This document shows, in pieces, positions 1 through 9,220 of a stretch of 64,000 bases of DNA. The stretch lies in contig JAJEKV010000035.1 in the NCBI GenBank assembly GCA_021234155.1, positions 1 through 64,000 on the forward strand. The letters are read 5' to 3'. The position numbers were made by a program, and so were the translations under genes. How positions within the stretch are numbered: position 1 is the stretch's first letter; every line of letters begins with the position of its first letter. The notes beneath the pieces were generated by a model. The model did not search any database. It was given only the letters and a program-made list of their open reading frames with translations, and had not been told where the DNA came from. The DNA is from Isoetes taiwanensis (Eukaryota; Streptophyta; Lycopodiopsida; Isoetales; Isoetaceae).

Positions 1-306
1 CTATGCAAAGATTCTTGAAAAACATCTTCCCCGCTTGCAAATGGGAAGCCTCCCTCTAGAGCTGGTTTTGGAATCCACGAGCCGTGGACATCCGCAAAGG
101 ACGTCGCCGAGACCAAGCGGTCCGGTGAAAGCTAAAGCAACCTCGCGATAGCATCCAAGCTCGCCATCGCTTGCCATGATGTCCAACTCCTTGCAATAGA
201 ACGGATAAATCGCAATCGGGCGAACTTCCTCGTTGTCATGAGGGGCGGATGCATACCATTCCGTGAACTTCACATAACAATCCATGGCGGCAAACGACGA
301 AAACAA

Positions 307-3300
307 GAAGATGTTTAGGAGCCGGTAAGGCCGCCACTTTTGAACTCAAGTAGCCGCTTGTCGATTATGAAAGGGGACACAAATTGTGGGGAGATTTGTC
401 CGCACATTTTAGGGTTAGGGTTAGGGTTAAGGTTGGATCACACGACGCCGAAGACTACTATGTGCAACAAAAGCACAATGCTTGTCGCTCAGTCGGTGAT
501 CCTCACGATAACATTAAAAAAAAAAAAAAAATACAAAGTGCTAAGCTAGGCTTCTAAGAAAGAAATGGACTAAGAGATTAAGCTTATAAAGCCATTGCAT
601 TAAGAAATATTATACATATGAAAAACACAAAGGCACTTCACGGCCTTTTTTTTCGGGGGTCTTTCTTCTTGTTGTATTCAGCCATAAAATTTTGACCATA
701 GTACTGGATCCCTTTATGCGTAAGACGAGGCGCATGTCCTTGGGCATGATGATCCACCCGCTTTGGCATGTATTGCTGCAAGTCAGCGAGTCCTCGAACA
801 GACCGACACCAACTGCCCAAGCCATTTGAAGAGCATTTAAGGCAGCTTGCTTGAATTCTCAGAATCGTATGATGTATCGCACCACACTCTTGCGAAATCT
901 CTCACGAGCCCCGCAAATGGGAGACGCTGAATGACCATCTCGTTCTTTTCGATACTTCTAATCTCGCCAAGCTTTAATACCGTGCTTCGCCTTCCTTCCG
1001 CCTCTACCCTCACCCACCCCAAAGATTTGAGCATGTTTGCTCGGGACTCTTCCGCCGCCTCCTCACCCCCCCAAGATTCTGCAGTCGTTCCTCGGCCGAC
1101 TCTTCCGCCGCCTCCTCACATTCCCTGGGTCGCCTTCCCTTTCACGGGCGTTGGGCCTCCTCCTCTCGATTTGAAGGTCCCGGCACCTCCACGGGAGGAA
1201 CAGGAGGAGCAGGAAGAGCAAGAAGAGGCGGCTGCCCAATAATTAATCCGCATCATATTCTCGCTCGCACGGTCTCTCACATTTTCATCCTCGTCTCTCC
1301 GAACCGAGTGCACCTCCCTACTTACTCCCGGAGCCGCTTCTCCCGCTGTCCGGCTCATGCGGATTTCTTTTCCTCTCTTACGTTAGGCATGGTCTCGAGG
1401 AGGAGAATCTCTATCGAGACTTCGAGTCGATGAAGAAGGCGACTAATGTAATCACCGGCCTTACACCACTGGATGGATCCTTGCGCTTTGCTTAGTTCTT
1501 GCCATGGCTTCTCAAATGGATGGCGCTTTATACTACTTAACACCGACAAAAAATAGACAACTGCGCAAGAGATAAATAGTAAAAACAGAAGTTAAAGTAA
1601 AATATGATGGTAACGCTTTTTAAATAATTGTACGAACCCTAAAAAATATCGGACAAAATACGGAACCCTAAAAAAAAATCGACAAAAACACAAATAAAAA
1701 CCGAGATTCAAAGCGCTTAGCCGATAGACAATTTCTTGTTGATCGCGAACTCACTAAACTTTACATTTCCTCTTTGCCTCAGAACCAACCCTAATGCCAT
1801 CAATAAAATAATGGAAGTCGCCGCCAATTTCCTCCTCTCCATTAGCACTCTTAGCTCGATAATGGCCATTCGCTTCCATGGTGGCCGATAAATGACTTCC
1901 TCCCTCTCCATACTCGAATATCCACCGTGACGGAGTGTCTATTATGGTCCTCAAACGGCTCCCAAAAAGTTGTGCAGCCTCTTTTTTCTGCTTCCTTCGC
2001 TCTAGTTGACAATTAACGATAAATATTGTTTTGGAAGAAAGTATCCGAACTTAAAGGAGGACTTAACTACGCTGACCTTCTGTTAGTTGACCGGATGATT
2101 CGTGGAATCGAACATCCCGTGTCGGAACCAAAAAAATAAGCCATCCACAAAATCGGCAGGGGGAGAAAGCACGATATGTCTTCGAGCTTTTCAACTTCCT
2201 CGCCATCCGAATATGTTAGCAAATACCTCAAACGGTGTGAAGATTTTGAAACTCATCCTCACGCCCGCTTTCGTGACATTCCCGCTTGCACCTCGTCACC
2301 ATGCATTTCTTCATTGCAATTACATTGTTCTCATTAGTCCGTGGCTTTACAAAGTTCACTTAAAGGGGGCAATTCAACCGCCTCAAGCTCGGTTTCCTCG
2401 ACCTTTACGCTATAATCATGTCCGAAAACCAGATGCCTATACCCCGCAAGGTCACGCATCCATACCTTGAAAAGGACAATTCGATGTCTATGTGATACAC
2501 CCCACAAGTACACTACTAATACTTTCGGCCGGAATGACATCCACGACGCCCGATAAACATAAACCCGCACAATAAATTTGTTTGTAAACACGCGTCAACG
2601 AAAAGAAATGAAAGATAAGAAGATCACACGACGCCAAACTATCTCTACGCAGCTTAAGTAGCCGACAGCCTAGCTTCACGACGTGTGATCCGCTTAAGGT
2701 GGTTACCATTTGCGGGCAATTTTGGGAAGCTGCTTTTGGTGGAGATTAGCTCTTTGGCCATATCGGAAGGGGTATATGCATGTCGTATTGTTATACTTTC
2801 CACTTCCCTACGCTAGAATTCAACTTGAACTCTTTTATCCTACCTATCCAATGTGTCCGCATCGCCTGATCGCTTTTGTCGCTAAACTCTATGCTCGCCC
2901 CCTCGATGGCAAAGATACTCACCCACCTAACCTATTGAGACAAAACCTCCCACTTCTTGACCTTTGGGAGTTCTCAGAAATGGGGCAAGAACACGTAAAT
3001 TACAGGAGACATGGATTGCGATGAGGAGGAAGAAGGAGAGGATGCACGAGAGGGCCTGAGTGACAAGATGTAAGTTTGGCGCCAAAATTTGATAAGGGAG
3101 TTGGTGACGCCGACAAGAGGGGCGGTCAAAGTCACCATTATTTTGGGCGGCGGTTTAATTCGAAAAAATACGGGCCATTAAAATGGTTGCAATAAAAGCG
3201 CAGCATCCCCTATGAAAATACGCCATGTGGATGCCAAGTAAGCCCGCTCATCCTTCTACCCGCCAAGTAATACCGACTTTTCAGAAAAAGGCGCAAAACC

Positions 3301-3599
3301 TGATTGGTCCCGGGCGACCGACGCGGAAATCTTTAGCCCAAGATAAGGGCCATTTTCAGACCCCAAATCCGCCCTAATGCTTATCGGCTTGGAGCCTCGG
3401 GCGTTTGGCACCCATGTAGGTTGTAGGGGGGGCGCCACCGCCGCTGCTGCTTCTTCCATCCCATCGAACATTGTCCGTTCCCATGCATGGGCGTTGGCGC
3501 TCCGCCTCCTCCCATTCGCGCTATGTTCTTCCCAATATTCAGGAGCGCCTCATCGTGTCTCGCCATCTTGGTCTTTGAGGTAGGTTCCTCTTCTATCGG
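307..3599. other. Intergenic stretch, no recognised gene
   Basis: I find no recognisable gene here. Only short ORFs occur, without conserved motifs; the longest (about 120 codons, 2102-2470) has biased composition and no family signature. Visible items are three TTAGGG-type units at about 412-430, an A-run at about 515-530, and GC-rich patches at 1020-1240 and 3400-3560. The ORF on the minus strand at 1-306 (101 codons, Cys-containing) may be the edge of something outside the window, but I could not assign it. Confidence 0.5.
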
Positions 3600-3634
3600 C
3601 CACTTGTTGTATCTCAGGACCCATCCCAGGAATG
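3600..3634 (+). repeat. 35-bp dispersed direct repeat, copy 1
   Basis: A 35-bp segment beginning CCACTTGTTGTATCT recurs at 4409-4443 with two C/T differences. The two copies are 809 bp apart. Their function is unknown; they could be the edges of a small mobile element or a local duplication. Confidence 0.7.
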
Positions 3635-3869
3635 CTGCAGTTCTATTGCGCTAGCAATAGAACCGCCATTCCTTGTATGGGGACGTCACCTCAACCCATT
3701 TTCCTTTTTATAGCCCATTGTTTCTTGTCTTTGGCTATCGGCGTTTTCCTTGAGCTTTTTTCGTAGCTTCATTCGCCTCTACCTAGTTTTCCTGCCCCCT
3801 CCCCCTCCCCTCCCTCTTAGTTGGTCAGCTTGGTTCATGGTCACTTATTTGGTCTCTTTCTTCATTCTC

Positions 3870-4040
3870 GGCGTGGCACTGTAGCCTCCGAGGCATTCTT
3901 CATTTTTATTATCTCTCGGCGTGGCGATGTAGCCTCCGGGGCAGCACTAATCGGATGTTTTTTCCCATGATGGTCATTCCGCGGACGGTTTCCGATTGGT
4001 CGGCTGTTGTTTCTTTCTTCAGCGTGGCCCTGGAGCCTCT
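3870..4040 (+). repeat. Degenerate GGCGTGGC...GTAGCCTCCG repeats
   Basis: Three imperfect copies of a roughly 27-bp unit (CGGCGTGGC, five to six bases, AGCCTCCG) lie at about 3870-3893, 3918-3942 and 4021-4040. No coding potential is visible. They may be remnants of a minisatellite. Confidence 0.5.
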
Positions 4041-4408
4041 GAACTTTTTTAGATATTTGATACATTAATGCGCAAAATGTCTAACTCCTTGACGGGTCAT
4101 TATCTTGTCTCATCTTTGTCGTTGCAGGTTATTTTTGAGGTCTCTTGGTGGTCGGTTGCACAAGGTCGCGCAAGGGCGGGGTTTTCCATCCTGATGGGAG
4201 CGAGCGCCAGTTTTCTCATCTTTGTATAGACCGAACGGCGGATGAATAATCTTTTATCTTGTATTCCCTAGTTTCGGCGTGCTCTCGATGATTGTCTAGT
4301 TTCGGCGCACTCAAATTTCAAAGTTTTTCAAAAGTTCTACCCCAGTAGGGACATCAATTTGTACTCAACAATTTTACAAAGCTCAATGAGAACACCACTT
4401 CACTTCGA

Positions 4409-4443
4409 CCACTTGTTGTATCTTAGGACCCATCCTAGGAATG
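4409..4443 (+). repeat. 35-bp dispersed direct repeat, copy 2
   Basis: Second copy of the segment at 3600-3634, differing only by two C-to-T changes, both within the phrase about tcttaggacccatccta. Confidence 0.7.
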
Positions 4444-4630
4444 AGCATTACAAAGGACAACTAAACTCAAATTACAATTGCAAATGGAGCCTTAACACTA
4501 AGTCCATACATAACAAACCCAATCAAATAGAAAATACTTGCATGGACCCATTTCCCCCTTAATAAGCTGCCAATTCGTCACATGCTCTCAAAACCATAAC
4601 ATATGTTACATCATCTGATTGTATACATCT

Positions 4631-5703
4631 CTATAGCGTTTTACTAAATAGTTTGAAAACCTCATTTACTTTGCAATGAAGTGCATACCACGCAATTATT
4701 GTGTTCCATGACACCACATCTTGGGTTGGTGATCTGTCAAAAAATTGGCAACCATCCTCCATATTACTATATGTGGCATAGATGTGAAGTAAAGAATTGC
4801 CTAAGCGGGGTTCCAGTTCATGCTTGTAGTTTATACTACAAGCATGGATATATTTTCCATAGCCTATAGCTGAATTTTCTGAACATGCACTAAGGACAGT
4901 AACAGAAGTAATAGCATTTGCGTGATTACGCATTAGGTCAAACATGTTAATAACTGCTAACCGGCCTCTATACTGTACACATCCTGTAAGCATTGCATTC
5001 CATGAAATGACATCGGGAAGAACCATCCTCCTAAACACTTCTTCAGCATCTTCTAGGGCTCCACATTTTATGTACATATCAATAAATGTGTTCTCCAAAA
5101 AGGTACCTGATCCACATTGATATTTAAAAATATATGCATGTCACAGTTTTCCTACTTCTAGGCCTTTCATAATGCTACATGCACATAAGATGCCAATAAT
5201 GGTAACTTCATCTGATCTCACACCTTCTAAACACATTTGCCTGAAGAACATGAGAGCCTTGATACCATTTCCATGTTGAGCATAACCCATGATCATGCCA
5301 CTCCATGATACAACATCAGGGACATGCAAGGAATCTAACAAGCATTGGGCATCTTCTATGCTCCAACACTTGGCATACATATCAATAAGGGTATTTACAA
5401 TGAAAAGGTCAAATGCATACCAATTCGTTATTACCTTTGCATGAATATGATTTCCTAATCCCAAGCTCGCAATGTTAGCTGATGCATTCAGAATGCTCAA
5501 AAAGTTACCTTGTCTGGTTTAGTATTTTCTAATTGCATCTGTTTGTATAGCAAAAAAGCATCCTGACAATCCCCAAATAGAGTAAATTCAGAAATCGTAA
5601 TACTCCATGATACAACATCTCTTTGATGAAGCCTGTTGAAAACCTGACAGGCGTGATCTATAGCAGCGCACTTGATATACATATCAAGAAGGTTATTACT
5701 CAA
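4631..5703 (-). pseudogene. Pentatricopeptide repeat (PPR) protein pseudogene, PLS type
   Basis: Three consecutive reading blocks (5703-5497, 5500-5141, 5098-4631) together give tandem PPR units with typical signatures: NNLLDMYIKCAAIDHACQVF, RDVVSWSITI, LIDMYAKC, DVVSWSGMIMGYAQHGNG, LSACSENSAI and DVVSWNTIIAWY. PLS-class PPR proteins bind organellar RNA and act in chloroplast or mitochondrial RNA processing or editing. The first two blocks are out of frame with each other, so there is a frameshift near 5498. The second and third are in one frame but separated by an in-frame TGA at 5141-5143. There is no start with an organelle targeting peptide and no E/DYW tail, so only an internal piece remains. 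I read it as a decayed, probably intronless copy. Family assignment is secure; the functional partner RNA cannot be inferred. Confidence 0.85.
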
Positions 5704-5874
5704 TGAAGCCTTCCATTCATATTCAGTCTTTGAGAATTTAGCATGGATCCATTTTCTTTTTCCAATGGCGGAAATGCTTGTACAAGCACAAGGACACCAA
5801 CCATAGTGATCTCATTTCGTTGTGTGATTGACACCAACCATAGTGATCTCACAGATCATCGCCCTTTCTTTGCC

Positions 5875-6008
5875 ATAATCCCTAAAGCTAAGAAGGCGAA
5901 GATTGTCTGGAGTGTGATTGACGCCATAGCTAAGATTCTTGGCACTTCTGCTCTCCAAATGTCCTTGTGCAAGGAGATGGTTGAGTGGATTCGGACAGAA
6001 AAATGGAC
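5875..6008 (+). pseudogene. 26S proteasome lid subunit RPN6 (PSMD11) fragment
   Basis: The reading frame contains IPKAKKAKIVWSVIDAIAKI followed by LGTSALQMSLCKEMVEWIRTEK. This closely follows the conserved segment of RPN6/PSMD11 between the N-terminal solenoid and the PCI region, as I recall that family. RPN6 is a scaffold of the 19S lid. Only about 45 codons match; the sequence diverges immediately after TEKWT and there is no continuation of the family on either side. It is therefore a captured or retained exon-sized scrap, on the strand opposite to the neighbouring PPR and dioxygenase relics. Confidence 0.7.
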
Positions 6009-6302
6009 TCAGACTTGTATCCAGGATTTTGATTCTAAAAAGGGATGGGATGTGCTGTTAGAAATACGACAATCTCTTCTCTTCTAAATCAGTATTGAAG
6101 AAAACTGGCAGGTCCTCACATCTCCGTGTAAAATTATTACCAAATGTAATAGACCTTGTTTTCTCCAGGTCTAAATACACTCATTTGTGAATTCTTCCAG
6201 GTCTAAATACATCCGATTCAAGATGCAACAATCCTTTCTAGCACGACTAGATGTAGTGCAATGTAACGCTTCTCCCTATCTATGAGCTTTAAACCATGCT
6301 AC

Positions 6303-6779
6303 ATGTAAACCAATAAGCGACAAACTGGGTAATTTCCAAAACGAACATGTATGCGGGGGGATCACTTGGCCAATTCGCCACATTTCATCTTCCAGTAGGA
6401 AGAGTAAGATGATTTAAGTAATCTCTCCAATCCATGATCTGGTCATCCCTATTTAAACCTTGCAGGCATAACCTTCCAGTGCCATGCCTGAATTGCATGA
6501 ATACGCCAATTTCTCCTCCACGGGCTTCCGAAGAAAGCATCTCGCATCCTCCATAACATGATGCATGAGTTCCACTGATAACTCATTATCTATGACCTGG
6601 AAAAAACCCTATTCTATGCAATCCTGACCTATTCTAGCCCTAATATCATCACGACAACTCTCATCATCAAAACCTTGCACATCAATTATGGGTACCTCTT
6701 CATCGGATTAATCATGCTCTTCTAATGCTGGTCGATCCTCGAGATGCCGGACAAATACCGTAGGGAGCTGCCTTAATTC
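6303..6779 (-). pseudogene. 2-oxoglutarate/Fe(II)-dependent dioxygenase pseudogene, N-terminal part
   Basis: Read on the minus strand, one frame gives QLPTVFVRHLEDRP, then EVPIIDVQGFDD, an in-frame stop directly before GFFQVIDNELS, then PVEEKLAYS and EGY. After a frameshift it gives DQIMDWRDYLNHLTLP and NWPSDPPAY. This order is the DIOX_N region of plant 2OG-Fe(II) oxygenases (SRG1/DMR6-like), which hydroxylate or desaturate specialised metabolites and hormones. The catalytic double-stranded beta-helix with the HxD...H iron site is not present. Three in-frame stops and at least one frameshift show that it is not functional. Too short for any ORF scan; found by reading the frame. Confidence 0.75.
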
Positions 6780-7733
6780 AATGTTACTGCCCAGTGTAAG
6801 TCAGCACATGCATGGCACAATATGGAACATGATAAATAATGATAAACATGAAGCCTGACAGATCCATTCTCAATCTTTATGCTGGCAACATGAACCCAAG
6901 TGATCATCTACCCAGATGTTAAGCATAAAATTCAAGAACCCGACAGTTCTTGAAGAATGTTACTCCACCGGAACCACACAGCTGGTTAGTCGGTTCGAAA
7001 GTGCCCCCGAGAAATGGGAGTGACCGCCAATTTACTGCCAGCAGCAAGTTTGTAGCAGTTTTTTGCATATTCTAAAGATATACTGGCATATATCAAGAAT
7101 ATGCCTAAAACCCACACAAACAAGGGATTGTCCCCCTAGGGACAACCCAAAAATAATTGCAAAATTACGTGTGCAATCATTGTGAGAGATGATCCACACA
7201 TTGGAGTGCATACGCTGTTAAAGAATTAGACTTTGCAACTTATATACACTTCTATTATGTTGAACACTGTTGCGACCAAGTTCAAAGATACTTGATCTTT
7301 CAAATCTCTTTCAATCTTTTAAATTTGTTTTAATTTGCCTCTTTGAATTCACTCTTAAACTTTGCAAATTCTGTGTTCTATTATGCTGAATGCTTTTAAA
7401 TTTGTTTGAATTTGCTTTCCTTGCATAACAGTGCGAGCTTTCTAGATTGACATAATAATCTACAAATTGACAAATCCCAAGCAAATAATATACTTTGAAT
7501 GCCATCTATTTGAATTTCCAAATGTCCAATTAAGCAGCATAGCTTTTTGGATCTGTGGTCATCATGGCAACGGTTTTTCCCCAGTGGGGTTTTTTAATCC
7601 GGGCCATGGTGCTCACGGGCTTCGGCCCATGCCATGTATTTTTTGTTTTCTTTGTACTTGTGGTCGCATGTCCTCCGTGACGCTGCCTTTGTGGTGCGAC
7701 GTAAAAATATACTTCCTTCCTTCCTTCCTTCCT
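6780..7733. other. Intergenic, no recognised gene
   Basis: AT-rich spacer. I see only short unmatched ORFs and a TTCC microsatellite at about 7711-7735. Confidence 0.5.
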
Positions 7734-7771
7734 TCCATGCATTCTTGTTATAGCTCTTGTCCTTACCCATA
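7734..7771 (+). repeat. 38-bp direct repeat, copy 1
   Basis: This 38-bp segment, beginning TCCATGCATTCTTGTTATAG, is repeated exactly at 8913-8950. The two copies bracket about 1.1 kb that contains a large fold-back repeat and a 31-bp tandem duplication. Confidence 0.8.
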
Positions 7772-8602
7772 AGGTTGCAAAATTTTCTGGATACTAAGAT
7801 TTGGGCAATGGTGGGCCGAGGAAAGGGGGTTTCTGTGTTTGTTCTGGTTTTTTTCCAAGATCCAAAATTAGATGTTCATTATGTGCACATGCGTTTCTAA
7901 ACCTGGTCTGTAGCTTGGCTGGAGTTTTTTTTTTAGACATGCAGCGGTCGACAGGAGAAATCCGGCCTGATGGATTGCAGATCTGGCGCTTTTTTTCCTT
8001 GTTCTGGCCCCGGTTTCGGGTTTTGCAGGGTAGAGCGAGGTTTACAAGATGTGCCCCGGTTTCGGGGGCCCCTGTTTCTGTGACGACCGACATGCCCTTA
8101 ACCAACTGGGCAAAACCGTCTAGACATTTATGAGTAGTCGCTTCTATTCATTTATGCCGGTGTCTCGGGAACGCCCCATAGGCACATTCAAGGTTCGAAT
8201 ACTCGAGCGGTCTACCATGGGCCTGTTACAGTTTCGGGTTTTGCAGGGCATTGGCGAGGTTTAGAAGTTCTGCTTTACATTATGCACAGGATTTCATGAA
8301 TTTAAGTGGCAGGTAGGGCTTCAGATATAGAAGAATAGATAGAATGGGCCGCTGAAGGGTGCATGCTGAGCCGAGCTGGGTGGTTTGAAGGTTCAGAGGC
8401 GGATGTTGAGCCGAGCTGGGAGGTTTGGTGGTTCGCAGTGGTTCGTGAACCCGTATTTGCCATTTTAATACGTATTTTTATACATACATACATACACTGG
8501 GGAGCGCCGAAGTATATAGGGGTGTGATGTGTAAATGTGTGGACCCTAGATCTGGCATATTTATAGGAATATGCCAAAATCCAATGAACCTTAAAAAACA
8601 AG

Positions 8603-8806
8603 AGAAAACTACCAAAATACCCCTATGAGTTTGTGTAAAAAATACCCCTATGAGTTTGTGTAATTACCAAAATGCCCTTATGAGTTTCAAAATTACCAAA
8701 ATGCCCCTACACACCTATTATACACAAGGGCATTTTGGTAATTTTGAAACTCATAAGGGCATTTTGGTAATTACACAAACTCATAGGGGTATTTTGATAG
8801 TTTTCC
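8603..8806. repeat. Fold-back (palindromic) element of about 200 bp
   Basis: The left half (TACCAAAATACCCCTATGAG, TTTGTGTAATTACC, AAAATGCCCTTATGAGTTTC and so on) is the near-perfect reverse complement of the right half. An 18-bp spacer (about 8708-8726) forms the loop. The left arm carries one extra tandem copy of a roughly 26-bp unit. Such long hairpins are typical of fold-back MITEs and can give small RNAs if transcribed. No coding capacity. Confidence 0.85.
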
Positions 8807-8813
8807 CAAAAAA

Positions 8814-8878
8814 CAATAAGGAGTGAGCGATAAGATTGCAGATCACAATAAGGAGTGAGCGATAAGATTGCAGATCAC
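8814..8878 (+). repeat. 31-bp tandem duplication
   Basis: Two head-to-tail copies of a 31-bp unit beginning CAATAAGGAGTGAGCGATAA lie directly after the fold-back element. Confidence 0.9.
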
Positions 8879-8886
8879 ATCCTACA

Positions 8887-8988
8887 ATTTGCTATGCAAA
8901 GCAATCAAACGTCCATGCATTCTTGTTATAGCTCTTGTCCTTACCCATACCACACCCTTCAATTTGCTATGTAAAGTAATCAAACGTG
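8887..8988 (+). repeat. Direct repeat flanking 38-bp repeat copy 2
   Basis: The segment AATTTGCTATG-YAAAG-YAATCAAACGT occurs at about 8887-8912 and again at about 8961-8986. The second exact copy of the 38-bp repeat from 7734-7771 lies between them at 8913-8950. Confidence 0.75.
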
Positions 8989-9220
8989 ATTTTGAGTAGT
9001 TATATTTTTTTCTGTAATAATGTAATAAATTGGAAGCAAAGGGGGGAGCAAAGGGGGCCATCTGTTTCAATCGCTGCACTACAGTAGAGGGGGGCCGGAT
9101 TATTTCAAACTATCCATTTGGGGGTCTGTAGGCTACTAAGTGGAACAGTGTTTCTTGAGAAATCCTTCTGAACGTCTTTCATAGAGCGTGTAAGTAGTAA
9201 GAAGAAGAAAGAGTAAAGAA

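Noticed and set aside
412-432. Short TTAGGG-type telomeric repeat
   Set aside because: Only about three units, followed by a variant; too short to mark a telomere or a fusion site and easily explained by chance or end-joining filler.
7711-7735. TTCC microsatellite, and similar TTCTCA (24765-24790) and CATA (8483-8497) runs
   Set aside because: Ordinary simple sequence; no link to a gene feature that would make them notable.
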